From Symsagittifera roscoffensis (Eukaryota > Xenacoelomorpha > Acoela > Convolutidae), in contig NC_087063.1 in NCBI RefSeq assembly GCF_963678635.1, forward strand, positions 48,123,220-48,187,219: a stretch of 64,000 nucleotides of DNA, read 5' to 3'. The translations under genes were made by a program, and so were the position numbers. Below are positions 1 to 7,983 of the stretch, one piece after another. The notes under the pieces are model-generated. The model saw nothing but the letters and a program-made list of their open reading frames with translations, had not been told where the DNA came from and did not search any database. How positions within the stretch are numbered: the first letter of the stretch is position 1; every line of letters begins with the position of its first letter.

Positions 1-453
1 ACAAAATTGTCGATATTTTTTTTGCGCCTTTTAGCTTTCGTAATTGGAGTGGGCAATTTACTTTATACCAGATGAAATTGAATTGAAATTTAAAAATCAT
101 ATATAACTAAGTGCATTCATGAATGTATTAATATGTATGAATTCACTGTGTAACTATAAGAGCTTTGATTAGACTTTTCGTGAAACAAAAAAAAACAAAA
201 ATCATCAAAAGCTATGTAAGTGAAAATCATTTCGTTCTTTTACACTTAAGATAGATACTAAAATGCTATCAAGTGGACATAAAAATAGTTAATATGTCAA
301 CTTTCACACTTTTTCATCCAATTTAACTTAGGGTGTGAAATTATTATGATACGTTTTCAACGCCGCCCTGTATACACATCGATAAATTATTCAGTGCAAC
401 CAGAACAAGGGATTGTTGGTTCGACGATGTATTCGCTATAATAAGTGTTCTAG
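1..453. other. AT-rich sequence, probably an intron
   Basis: No gene is recognisable here. The segment is AT-rich and ends in a 3' splice acceptor (TTCTAG, AG at 452-453) in front of a coding exon, so it is probably an intron of the plus-strand gene that enters from the left edge. Confidence 0.4.
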
Positions 454-675
454 GCTGAGAAGTTGTTCGAGCTGCACAACTTCGTGAAAGAACGCAATGT
501 CGGCTACATGAACATTACTGGCAACTTCAGACCTCCACAACCACTAGCAGGAAGAACGGTTTACAGAAGTTTTCGAGACATCGACGACAAACTCAACACC
601 GCGTACGATCAACTCAGCAATGGGTTGGTGATTTTGTTCACACTATTTGCTGCTCTCTTCTGTGCAAGAGATTAG
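454..675 (+). CDS. terminal exon of an unrecognised gene (partial)
   Basis: A plus-strand frame opens directly after the acceptor at 452-453 in phase 0 and encodes about 73 residues before a TAG at 673-675. It has balanced coding composition (for example NITGNFRPPQPLAGRTVYRS) and ends in a hydrophobic stretch (VILFTLFAALFCARD) that could be a C-terminal membrane anchor. AATAAA signals follow at 822-827 and 915-920, which fits a last exon. I do not recognise the family and the rest of the gene lies outside the window. The exon reading rests on the splice acceptor, codon content and poly(A) signals only. Confidence 0.5.
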   Translation, partial: AEKLFELHNFVKERNVGYMNITGNFRPPQPLAGRTVYRSFRDIDDKLNTAYDQLSNGLVILFTLFAALFCARD

Positions 676-821
676 AAAAGATTGTCAGGAAATGAGGATT
701 TAGAGGCGGCTCAAATGTGAACTTTTGTCATATACGACTGCCCAACTTGCATCAATATTGCATGCTAAAAAATTTTATTACTGTGATTATTGAAAACTTC
801 CTGTGTATTTATGATATTTTA

Positions 822-920
822 AATAAAATTCAGCAGTTCCTTGTTTGCTCATTTTTTAACTTTGTACACCTTTACACTCACCCACGACCCACTCCTTAAA
901 AATCTACAGTACGCAATAAA
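822..920 (+). terminator. poly(A) signals of the left-edge gene
   Basis: Two AATAAA hexamers (822-827 and 915-920) lie 150-245 bases past the stop codon at 675, as expected for the 3' UTR of the plus-strand gene. Confidence 0.4.
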
Positions 921-1071
921 CTTTCGAATCTGGTCGGCCACATTTCTCAATATTCACATTTTCTCAATGAAAAATGCTTCAAGATCAAGAATAATAAAAA
1001 AAAATTGCAGCCTTGGTAACATATCGAACAGCTTGGCCTGGTTCATTAAATCATTTTAGAAAGCAGCTTAC

Positions 1072-1318
1072 CGGATATCATTTTGATGCCATTTCCTGGT
1101 TTGTACTTCTCTCCTACTGAGAACATGCAGATTGAACTAGAGTTCCGCTTGACCATGTAATGACCTCCTCTCTTCAAGTCAGTCCACTCTTCATTCTCAA
1201 TTAGACTTACAAATCTGGAAGCTGCCAAAGTGGCTTCAACATGTGCCACTGTGTGAAATGGGTCTGTACATTTGGATAAAAAGTCAATGACTTGTTTGCC
1301 AACGGATTTAGAAGCCAT
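1072..1318 (-). CDS. DNPEP: aspartyl aminopeptidase (M18 family), first exon only
   Basis: The frame starts at the ATG at 1318 and runs 82 codons to a good donor (CCG|GTAAGC; GT at 1071-1070). The product matches the N-terminus of aspartyl aminopeptidase: the SPFH-like segment (DPFHTVAHVEATL), the KRGGHYMVKRNSS segment, and FSVGEKYKPGNGIKMI, which in the family leads straight into the zinc-binding AHTDSP motif of the next exon. The enzyme is a cytosolic metallopeptidase removing N-terminal Asp/Glu. A TTTCAG acceptor lies three bases before the ATG, suggesting trans-splicing or a 5' UTR intron. No following exon is visible in the remaining 1 kb to the left, where an opposite-strand exon sits instead, so this is a gene with a long first intron or an orphan exon. 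The Polinton is inserted about 300 bp upstream. Confidence 0.8.
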
Positions 1319-1610
1319 TGTCTGAAATTTGTATTTTTATTAGTTATGTGGATAGTTTCAAATAAGCGAGAAAAAAGTTATAACAATAAAAAATAAACAA
1401 GCAATAAATTTTAAACTATGGCCATCAGGCAATTGGAATAGTGTCAATCAACTAAGATCTTCCGGGTAACCGCAGATCTTCGCCACTTAATTTTAAAATT
1501 TAAATGAAACAAGTTAAATTTCTTGGGATTTGAAAAAGAAAAGTTCTAGAAAAAAGTCTCCCGACTGTAAGACACTTGCTCTCACAAGTGCAAAAATACA
1601 GGCATACACA
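1319..1610. other. upstream flank of the aminopeptidase exon
   Basis: AT-rich sequence between the aminopeptidase exon and the Polinton insertion point. It probably contains the promoter or outron of that gene. I see no other gene. Confidence 0.3.
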
Positions 1611-1616
1611 ATTATC
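1611..1616. repeat. left target-site duplication (ATTATC)
   Basis: ATTATC directly abuts the left inverted-repeat terminus and is repeated exactly at 20358-20363. Six bases is the known target duplication length for Polintons. Confidence 0.92.
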
Positions 1617-1874
1617 AGTAGTATGCATATAGTGCACTAGGATCGGGGGGGGTTGTCATACATGGATGACCATTAGGTATAAATCATAATGGTCACCATG
1701 TATTAAATGATCAGCAATGGTCACCATGTAATAATCCTAATTGTCACCATGTATAATTTTATACCTAATGGTCACTATGTAATAATCCTAATTGTCACCA
1801 TGTATAGTTTTATACCTAATAGTCCTCATGTAAAACTTCGGTATATTATTGAGTATTCCCACTGAACGTTGTGG
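1617..1874 (+). repeat. left terminal inverted repeat of the Polinton
   Basis: About 258 bp are the reverse complement of 20148-20357, ending at a shared GAACGTTGTGG. The left copy is 48 bp longer: it has one extra 51-bp internal unit and a G run of 8 instead of 11. It contains five or six short iterons of the type AATGGTCACCATGTA, whose core ATGGTCACCAT is a perfect inverted repeat around one base. Confidence 0.95.
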
Positions 1875-2769
1875 AAACGGGAATGGAATTAGGTTTTGGT
1901 CGGTGCATGTTTTCCCTTCTAAAGTTTGGGGGTATTGATTTGTTTACATGTAAAATGGCGTTATATACCTATTATATGCGACCAAACTATATGGTATATA
2001 GGAAAGCACAAGATTTTGGCAGCGTAGCTTAACTGTTGCCTGCGGTGACCGATTTCCTTCAAAAATGCATGTTTTATTACTGAATCTCGAAGAAAGGAAA
2101 ATTCGTCAAGTGCGGCGGCCGCCACCTCTATTTAGGCAAAAATCAATATGACCAAAATAAGAATGAAAAATTACTTTAAGCCAAATGAAGCTAAAAAATA
2201 AGGAAAAATTACGAAACACCGAAAACTCTAAAATAATGAAATTGGCTTGAAAATTTCGACATTTCCATTTTCCGTGTCTACAGGAGACTGAAAAATAAAC
2301 GTCTGAAATCTATGACAAAAGCTTTGATTTTATAGAAAGATTGAAAGAGCTAAAAGGTTGAAGTGTCTAAAGATCTTGAAAAACGAGAACACTGATGAAA
2401 GCCAAAAGTGCCCATTAATTTTGCTGCAATCATTTCTAAGACTTGTACCTAACTTGTTACTATAAAATTGAAGTGGAACAAAATTTCTTGGGGTCCGAGT
2501 AGAGGAAAACGCATGGCGCTCGACTCTCAGCCGAAAGGCGGCGTTTCGAAACCCGTCCGGAAATTGTACTGAAAGGAGGCAACAGTTGCTGGTATGGTGA
2601 TGTCCCCCCATAGATCGATTTTGTACTTTTTTTCTCACTTTGATAAAAAGCCTAACTTCTCGAATTACTGCTATTCAGTTAACAATTGGGTAAAATTTCA
2701 ATTACTAAAAGATTGTATTGTTCAAAATTAAATTGTAAAATGTATATATCAACAATATTAAATGGTTAG
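1875..2769. other. non-coding segment between the left repeat and the protease gene
   Basis: No convincing gene. A 102-codon minus-strand open frame (2330-2638) has no family features or coding look. The segment probably holds the 3' UTR of the leftward late transcripts; I see no clear minus-strand AATAAA close to the protease stop. Confidence 0.4.
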
Positions 2770-3216
2770 TTAATGGGTAAGCATGTGAGTTAGGAAACGT
2801 TTCAAAACATGATCAGTTATGTAAACAAAATCAGAAGCATCACCATTAAAGTTTTTATCAAAAATCAAATGTGCAATATAAATACAAAAAGAACCGCACA
2901 TGGTAGAGTTTGAGTCTTGCATGGGAAAGTTTGTCATCAATTCAGTCACTTGATGAAAATTCTCGTTCAATCGTTTATACAGATTGGTGTACTGCCAAAG
3001 AGGAAGACCGAGAGGATCAGCGAAGTATAAAACATTTCTTCTGTTGCATATCACAATCCAATGTGTCCCCGGAGAATCTGATTTTGAAGTGTTCACAATC
3101 ATAAAGATATTGTTTGGGATGTGAGGTGGAAAATTGTCGGCTGCAAATACTCCAAAAAACTTATATTTCAGATGTTTACAATTCTGAATGAGGTCCTGCA
3201 ACTGGGTTTCATCCAT
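2770..3216 (-). CDS. PRO: adenain-like cysteine protease (Polinton PRO)
   Basis: Predicted 148-residue virion maturation protease of the adenovirus protease / Ulp1 fold. The catalytic order of that family is visible: His52 in GTHWIV, an acidic residue at Asp67 in YFADPLG, Gln100 in FPMQDSNS, and the nucleophile Cys107 in MCGSFC. I chose the ATG at 3216 rather than the upstream in-frame ATG at 3300, because it lies 2 bases after the capsid gene stop (3219-3221) and gives the usual family N-terminus. By analogy it would cleave capsid and core precursors during virion assembly. It is the most promoter-distal gene of the leftward block. No damage is seen. Confidence 0.9.
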   Translation of the reverse strand: MDETQLQDLIQNCKHLKYKFFGVFAADNFPPHIPNNIFMIVNTSKSDSPGTHWIVICNRRNVLYFADPLGLPLWQYTNLYKRLNENFHQVTELMTNFPMQDSNSTMCGSFCIYIAHLIFDKNFNGDASDFVYITDHVLKRFLTHMLTH

Positions 3217-3218
3217 TT

Positions 3219-4526
3219 TCAGACTGTCGAAATGGGAAGGACGTTCTTTGTAACTTTGCGGTCGGAGGTAATAAATACATTGGATGAGCGTATACCCCAA
3301 ACAAAAATTTCCAGGTTTGCTGTCAAAGCGTTTGAGAATTGAAGATCGAGTGAAACTGAGCAGTTAGTAAGTTCTGGATGCAAGAAGTCATGAGCTGCCT
3401 GCTGTGTGCTAGTGAGATCAAAACACATAATAAAGTGCTGTTGGTAGTTATCCAGAGTGATTCCCAGCCCGCAGTGCAACAAACCCAGCGCTGATAGCGT
3501 GTTGAAGAAGAGACGTTTATGATCTTGTGTACTGATTGGTGTACTTGCTATTGGTAAACCATTTCGTCTCAAAGTAACTTGCTCCAATCCAAATTTTTGA
3601 TAATGAAAAGGATTCGTTCGGTTTGTTCCTAGAAATGCATTATTTGTGTTCAATGCTATGATAATTTGTCTCACCGGTTCACGAGCAAAAATATCTTCCT
3701 GTTGCCAGCTGCGCTGACCAGCTGTTGCAAGAAATGTTTTTGTAATTTCTTCTTGATATGGGTAGTTCGCAGGAGTTTTGAGCAAAGTTGATTCAATGGC
3801 AGAGAGCACATGGTCAGTCACAGTCATTTTTCTAACATATAGGTTCGCTTCGAGTATTTGCAGCTTGTAATGCTTGGCAGCATCTTCCGATATAATGAGA
3901 AAGTCTTCATGAGAACGTCTGTAGGAAAGTCTGAGGGTAACACCGCTCAACAAATGCTTGTCACATGTGAAAAAATCAACTCCAGCGGGTCCATAGAACC
4001 AAATTTCCCTCGATTCACGGACCAGTTCTCGTTGAGATGTGAAATCAGCTGCATCTATTGCAGCGGGATTGTTTTCAAAACGATATCCCTGACACTTAAG
4101 CCATGAGTCCTTGGCTCCTTTGCTGTTAGAAAATTCTGTTCCAATAAAGCTTTTATGCGCAAAATTACTATTGGCATTTGAGATTTTGAGTCCATTAGCA
4201 GAGAGGGTACAGTCAGAGAAAAGGGAATACAGGGAGTTGTTTACGAGGAACGGTGAATCAGACACAGTAGGATCAGTGTTGTCGTATCGCAGATCAGCTC
4301 CATTTGATTGCGTTACTTTGCATCGTATTTCCAAATAAATTTTTTGCAGGTCAACAAAATTATTACGGTCACCGGTGATTTCAAATTCAAGCATTGGTCC
4401 ATTAGGTGAATAGACAGGTCCAATTTTTTGATCAAAAGCGTTTTCAAAAGTAATCAAAAGAGGTTGTTTTTCAAACAAATCCAGAGAGCTATGGGTAGCT
4501 TCATTGGGTAACAAATTAGCGATCAT
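3219..4526 (-). CDS. MCP: major capsid protein, double jelly-roll type (Polinton MCP)
   Basis: A 435-residue protein with the N-terminal pattern of the Polinton capsid family often annotated as F54H12.2-like: an LFEKQPLLITFENAF opening, then GPMLEFEITGDRNNFVDLQ and a following strand-rich LYLEIR-type segment, with LYSLFSDCTLSANG and later FARGEPVRQ-like loops. Two beta-rich halves are expected for a double jelly roll. It should form the hexameric capsomers of an icosahedral shell. The ATG at 4526 overlaps the end of the core-protein gene by 11 bases, and the stop is 2 bases before the protease ATG, so the four virion genes are tightly packed. Assignment is by remembered family resemblance; a structure prediction would confirm the fold. 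Confidence 0.85.
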   Translation of the reverse strand: MIANLLPNEATHSSLDLFEKQPLLITFENAFDQKIGPVYSPNGPMLEFEITGDRNNFVDLQKIYLEIRCKVTQSNGADLRYDNTDPTVSDSPFLVNNSLYSLFSDCTLSANGLKISNANSNFAHKSFIGTEFSNSKGAKDSWLKCQGYRFENNPAAIDAADFTSQRELVRESREIWFYGPAGVDFFTCDKHLLSGVTLRLSYRRSHEDFLIISEDAAKHYKLQILEANLYVRKMTVTDHVLSAIESTLLKTPANYPYQEEITKTFLATAGQRSWQQEDIFAREPVRQIIIALNTNNAFLGTNRTNPFHYQKFGLEQVTLRRNGLPIASTPISTQDHKRLFFNTLSALGLLHCGLGITLDNYQQHFIMCFDLTSTQQAAHDFLHPELTNCSVSLDLQFSNALTANLEIFVWGIRSSNVFITSDRKVTKNVLPISTV

Positions 4527-4938
4527 TTTTTATGTTTGAGAAAAAATCTGCTCGACTTCTCACTGGTCTGGTTTTTCTTCGAATGGTTGTTTTTCTTTTT
4601 CGAGCCCCTACTGACCTTCTTCTTCGTAATCCATTCATTGGTGTCTTTCGACGACGTCGTCTACCACCACCGAGTTGTTTTCTTGCAGTTTTTGTGACAG
4701 TGTTTTTCAATGCTTGTTTAGGAGACTTCTTTTTCATAGCGACATCAATTAGTTCTGGCGCTGCACTCATCAAAAGTTCTCTGCCCAGTTTTTTCGCAGC
4801 CGGTAGAATAACCCGTCGTGCAAACGGTATAGCAACACGACCAATACCAGCAGCCAAAGCGCCAAATCCACTGCCGCGTTGTCGGTAGTGTCCAGAGAAA
4901 TGAGGAAGTGAAGCTTGCTTTGCATAATATTGTTCCAT
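4516..4938 (-). CDS. basic virion core protein (adenovirus pX/pVI-like)
   Basis: A 140-residue, strongly basic protein. The N-terminal third has the family signature of Polinton and adenovirus minor virion proteins: HFSGHYRQRGSGFGALAAG followed by an amphipathic segment (AIPFARRVILPAAKKLG). The C-terminal half is Arg/Lys-rich (GGGRRRRRK and similar). The QRGSGFG region resembles a maturation-protease target region in this family. The likely role is DNA condensation or linking the genome to the capsid. It sits between the penton and major capsid genes, 6 bases after the penton stop, overlapping the capsid start by 11 bases. Confidence 0.8.
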   Translation of the reverse strand: MEQYYAKQASLPHFSGHYRQRGSGFGALAAGIGRVAIPFARRVILPAAKKLGRELLMSAAPELIDVAMKKKSPKQALKNTVTKTARKQLGGGRRRRRKTPMNGLRRRRSVGARKRKTTIRRKTRPVRSRADFFSNIKNDR

Positions 4939-4944
4939 TGGTTT

Positions 4945-5814
4945 TCAATCAAAGCGCTTGAATTTTAGGGTCAACACAACTTTACCAGTTCCTGCAAAGG
5001 GCACTAGTCTTCCAGTTTCTGCGCGCAACTGTACCGATATTGATTGTACAGATGAAGTGAATAATTTTTTGTAGTCTAAATTAGTGAAGTTTTTTCGATG
5101 ATTAGGTTCAATGCTGCAGGCACTACCGTTTTTGATGCGTCTATTTGAATCAATGACGCGTAACAATGGGGCCTTTGCATCACCAACAGTTTGGTATTGA
5201 ATAATGTCAATATAGACAAAAATTAGACTTGTCCCACTTGATAAGTCATATGGGAAATGAGATTCGTACAGTTCGTTTCCCTCATAAGATGCATCGAAGG
5301 AGGGTATCATTTTGTAACCAATGTGATATTCACCGTTCTCATCAAGTTTTTCATTGTAGCCTAACAGACTGGGTATTTGGGGACTTGGGAATGAGATTCC
5401 TTCATTTGCGTTCATCCAAATGCTCATGCTATTCGTGATTTCTTGAGGACTCGCATCAAAATGAATTTTGTCTTTGAGTTTTGTTTTTATCTCATTAATC
5501 AATTGTTCTATAAAAGTGTACTCTCCTGATTTGATAAAAACTTTTTCGCCATAGTAGGGTCTGGAAATTGTATTCCGATTGCCAGCGTTGGATTTACTGG
5601 CTACTACTTCGGATGCTCTGAAGTACGTAAATTCCTCATCAGTAACATTGTTTAATTTTGTGGGGAAAATTATTTCTGAGAGAGCAACTCTCCAATCTCC
5701 GTCTAAAGCTATTTCTTCTTTACAAAAAATTCTAAAACTGGCCAAAGTGTTGTCTGGGAAATAATCCATTGATGCTGTTGAAATCAAATGTACAGTAAAC
5801 TCATCACTGCCCAT
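4945..5814 (-). CDS. minor capsid (penton-like, single jelly-roll) protein
   Basis: A 289-residue protein starting at the ATG at 5814 (an alternative in-frame ATG is at 5841). Its N-terminus has the conserved Polinton penton pattern: MGSDEFTVHLISTASMDYF, then FPDNTLASF, then GDWRVALSEIIFP. This matches the known minor capsid family in which a short N-terminal segment precedes a jelly-roll domain; penton proteins fill the fivefold vertices. Starting at 5814 it overlaps the integrase 3' end (5804) by 11 bases. No breaks are seen. Name by family resemblance. Confidence 0.82.
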   Translation of the reverse strand: MGSDEFTVHLISTASMDYFPDNTLASFRIFCKEEIALDGDWRVALSEIIFPTKLNNVTDEEFTYFRASEVVASKSNAGNRNTISRPYYGEKVFIKSGEYTFIEQLINEIKTKLKDKIHFDASPQEITNSMSIWMNANEGISFPSPQIPSLLGYNEKLDENGEYHIGYKMIPSFDASYEGNELYESHFPYDLSSGTSLIFVYIDIIQYQTVGDAKAPLLRVIDSNRRIKNGSACSIEPNHRKNFTNLDYKKLFTSSVQSISVQLRAETGRLVPFAGTGKVVLTLKFKRFD

Positions 5815-7039
5815 TTTCGTTATAATCAGCTTTGTTTCCAATTAAACTAAGTTCTTTTTCATAAAATTTTCCGCTGATTTCTTCCTTTTCCGCATCAATG
5901 AGACTGTATGTTGGAGGGTTTACAGTAGGAATGGCAACTATTTCAAAAACTTCGTCTGTAAAAATCTGCTTGTAACCTTTTCTAAAAGGCAAGTCAGTCT
6001 TCGCTATTCGCACATAGTCACCAACATAAAATTTTGGTTTCTGTACCAACTTCGATGAACTGTTTGCAATTAATGAAACTAAAGCAGGTACATGTTTTCT
6101 TGTGACCTTGTTTGGAGCCAATTTTGTAACTCTATTAACGCGTGAGTTAATCGTTTGAACAAAACTTTGTAATTTTTCAATATAACTGTAAGTCCATTCA
6201 AACTCCAAGTATTTGTACATAATACTTTTCAGCGATCGAATGTTTCTTTCGGCAAACGCTGATTTTTTTTCACTGTGAGTATTGTATTTGATGATTTCTC
6301 GTTTAGTACATAACTTTTCGAACTCTCCTTTAAACTCGGTGCCTTTGTCAACCCAAACTTTTTTTGGTTGTTTTGTTTTGATCATTTTTTTGAAAGCTTC
6401 GGTTGTTTCTTTAGCATATTTGGTCTTCAGGGGTTCCACTCGTAAGTAGCGAGAGAGACAATCGACAGCAACTAATAAATATCGTACCCCTCGGTTATAT
6501 TTAGCCAATTTATCAACATAAGCCAAGTCAAGAGACCAAATTTCGTTGATATCGTTAACAATCACTTTTAGCCGAGGATATGTTTTACGAAACAATCCAT
6601 ACTTTGTATGTGATGATTGAGATCTCAGAAATTTTTTAACTTTTTTTGGTGAGAGTTGACTAGCATTTGTTAAATTTTTAACGCTACCAAATGCAGCTGG
6701 ACCTTTCGTGTAGAGTAATTTGAGTTTCTTTTCTTCACTGATAGTAGGATTTCCATTCTTTTGTTGACGTCGTCGCAAACGATTCTTTACTGCTTTCATA
6801 GTTTTTATCATCGTCGTCATCGTCGTCGTTGGTGATGGGGAAAAATTCTTTTTTCTGGGTTTTTCTTTTGTCGGATTGCTTGGTTTTGGGTTTGAAAGTT
6901 GTCGATCGAGTCTTCGAAGAGGAGGGTTTAGATCTCTTCGAGTACTCAGTTGTCGGGTTGTCGTCGGAGACGAAGGAGGAAGAAGTTGAGAAGGGCTTAG
7001 CTGCTTCGCTCTTAAGCGAGCGGAGAATCTGTTTGGCAT
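5804..7039 (-). CDS. INT: retrovirus-type DDE integrase (Polinton INT)
   Basis: The catalytic core is clear: Asp in WSLDLAYVDKL (~residue 171), Asp in VWVDKGTEF (~230) and Glu in SAFAERNIRSLK (~263), a D-D-(~33)-E spacing. Upstream is the Polinton SFG-type segment (GPAAFGSVKNL), and downstream the C-terminal SH3/chromo-like segment (FYVGDYVRIAK, FRKGYKQIFTDEVFEI, YSLID). It inserts the element into host DNA. The frame is open from an ATG at 7039, but residues 1-75 are low complexity and overlap a second, better-looking reading frame (6735-7682). The true start may be an ATG near 6823-6814, or integrase may be made as a fusion with the upstream frame. 411 codons as drawn. Confidence 0.9.
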   Translation of the reverse strand: MPNRFSARLRAKQLSPSQLLPPSSPTTTRQLSTRRDLNPPLRRLDRQLSNPKPSNPTKEKPRKKNFSPSPTTTMTTMIKTMKAVKNRLRRRQQKNGNPTISEEKKLKLLYTKGPAAFGSVKNLTNASQLSPKKVKKFLRSQSSHTKYGLFRKTYPRLKVIVNDINEIWSLDLAYVDKLAKYNRGVRYLLVAVDCLSRYLRVEPLKTKYAKETTEAFKKMIKTKQPKKVWVDKGTEFKGEFEKLCTKREIIKYNTHSEKKSAFAERNIRSLKSIMYKYLEFEWTYSYIEKLQSFVQTINSRVNRVTKLAPNKVTRKHVPALVSLIANSSSKLVQKPKFYVGDYVRIAKTDLPFRKGYKQIFTDEVFEIVAIPTVNPPTYSLIDAEKEEISGKFYEKELSLIGNKADYNENGQ

Positions 7040-7682
7040 AAGTGTTGGACACTAAGCTAGGATCAAGATTCAGTTCTTTCAAAATTTGTGGATAAAAAAC
7101 TCCCTCAAGTTTTTTTGTGTTTTGCTGTGTATCGTACAAAAAAGATTCAATTTTAACGAGTGTTGGTTTTCCTTGAATTAAAACATATCCGTCAACGTCT
7201 AAAGTCAAGGATTCAACTTTGAACAACTGCTTTAGCACGATGTTTGCCCTTTCCAATTTATTAGCTTCCAATAGCTCTTGAATGGATTCCATAACCTTTC
7301 GAAACACTTCAGCGGTTTTTCCATTACTTTTTTCATCGTTTTTTTCTGTTCTCTTTGAGCTTGTCTGCTGCAGTGAATTGTATGATTCAAAATTTTTTTC
7401 TGCTTCATCATCACCATCATCACTGAATTTAGTAAGTGCAGATAAATTTCTTTTTCGAAGATTTGGTACTACATTATTAGGGGTTAAAGGAATAGGAGAT
7501 GTTGGGTTTAATGATGGTGGAGAGTCACGGCTGATATTTCGTTCTCGAAATCGTTGTATGTAATTGAGTTGAGATGATTTGTCGTTAATTAACGGATTAT
7601 GAAGGATTTGAGATTGTGGTGCAGTTTTTTCATCTGGAGCATATGTTTTTCGAGGAATGAGGATGAATTCTTCAGCATACAT
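6735..7682 (-). CDS. conserved Polinton protein of unknown function, upstream of integrase
   Basis: A 315-residue protein. The N-terminus (MYAEEFILIPRKTY) and the middle segment (VDGYVLIQGKP ... EGVFYPQILKELN) resemble a protein commonly found next to Polinton integrases, function unknown. The middle (~residues 125-150) is a possible helix (MESIQELLEANKLERANIVL). The C-terminal 100 residues are Ser/Lys-rich with a run of eight Asp, and overlap the integrase frame by about 305 bases. In some relatives the corresponding N-terminal region is, as I recall, joined to the integrase, so a frameshifted fusion is possible. It may be a structural or DNA-binding partner; I cannot assign a role. Confidence 0.65.
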   Translation of the reverse strand: MYAEEFILIPRKTYAPDEKTAPQSQILHNPLINDKSSQLNYIQRFRERNISRDSPPSLNPTSPIPLTPNNVVPNLRKRNLSALTKFSDDGDDEAEKNFESYNSLQQTSSKRTEKNDEKSNGKTAEVFRKVMESIQELLEANKLERANIVLKQLFKVESLTLDVDGYVLIQGKPTLVKIESFLYDTQQNTKKLEGVFYPQILKELNLDPSLVSNTYAKQILRSLKSEAAKPFSTSSSFVSDDNPTTEYSKRSKPSSSKTRSTTFKPKTKQSDKRKTQKKEFFPITNDDDDDDDKNYESSKESFATTSTKEWKSYYQ

Positions 7683-7692
7683 GCCTGAGGTT

Positions 7693-7983
7693 CTAGTTTT
7701 TCAGGTAAATGTAACACGATTCTCCGATTGATTTAACCAGTGAAATATTGTTTGCCAAAACTTTTCGTTTTTCTCGGATACTAAACTTAGGGTCAACAAT
7801 TTTTCCAAATGGTATTTTCTTACTCTCGATGAAACTTTTGTTAGTTGGAACATGTCCCAGAAAAACATTCACAAAACAATCGCAAAGAAATCTAATAAAA
7901 TTTGAATCAGCTCCTGTCAAAATTGATCTACAATGGCGACTATTGAGCATTTGCTTCAATATACATAATTCTTTCTCTTTCAT
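7693..7983 (-). CDS. small conserved Polinton protein, unknown function
   Basis: A 96-residue protein from the ATG at 7983 (another ATG at 7950). The central pattern, a leucine/isoleucine-rich helix (RSILTGADSNFIRFLCD), then CFVNVFLGHVP, then a basic KIPFGKI...SIREKRKVLANN and a short hydrophobic C-terminus, resembles a small family usually found in animal Polintons whose members carry an N-V-L-x-G-x-V-P core. No function is known to me. Its 5' end overlaps the 3' end of the ATPase gene (7940) in another frame. Confidence 0.6.
   Translation of the reverse strand: MKEKELCILKQMLNSRHCRSILTGADSNFIRFLCDCFVNVFLGHVPTNKSFIESKKIPFGKIVDPKFSIREKRKVLANNISLVKSIGESCYIYLKN

Noticed and set aside
2330-2638. 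102-codon minus-strand open frame near the left end of the Polinton
   Set aside because: No family motif, low-complexity composition and isolated position beyond the last virion gene; length is within chance for this region.
4532-4888. 118-codon plus-strand frame opposite the core-protein gene
   Set aside because: It is the complement of the Arg-rich core protein, which leaves few stops; no independent support.
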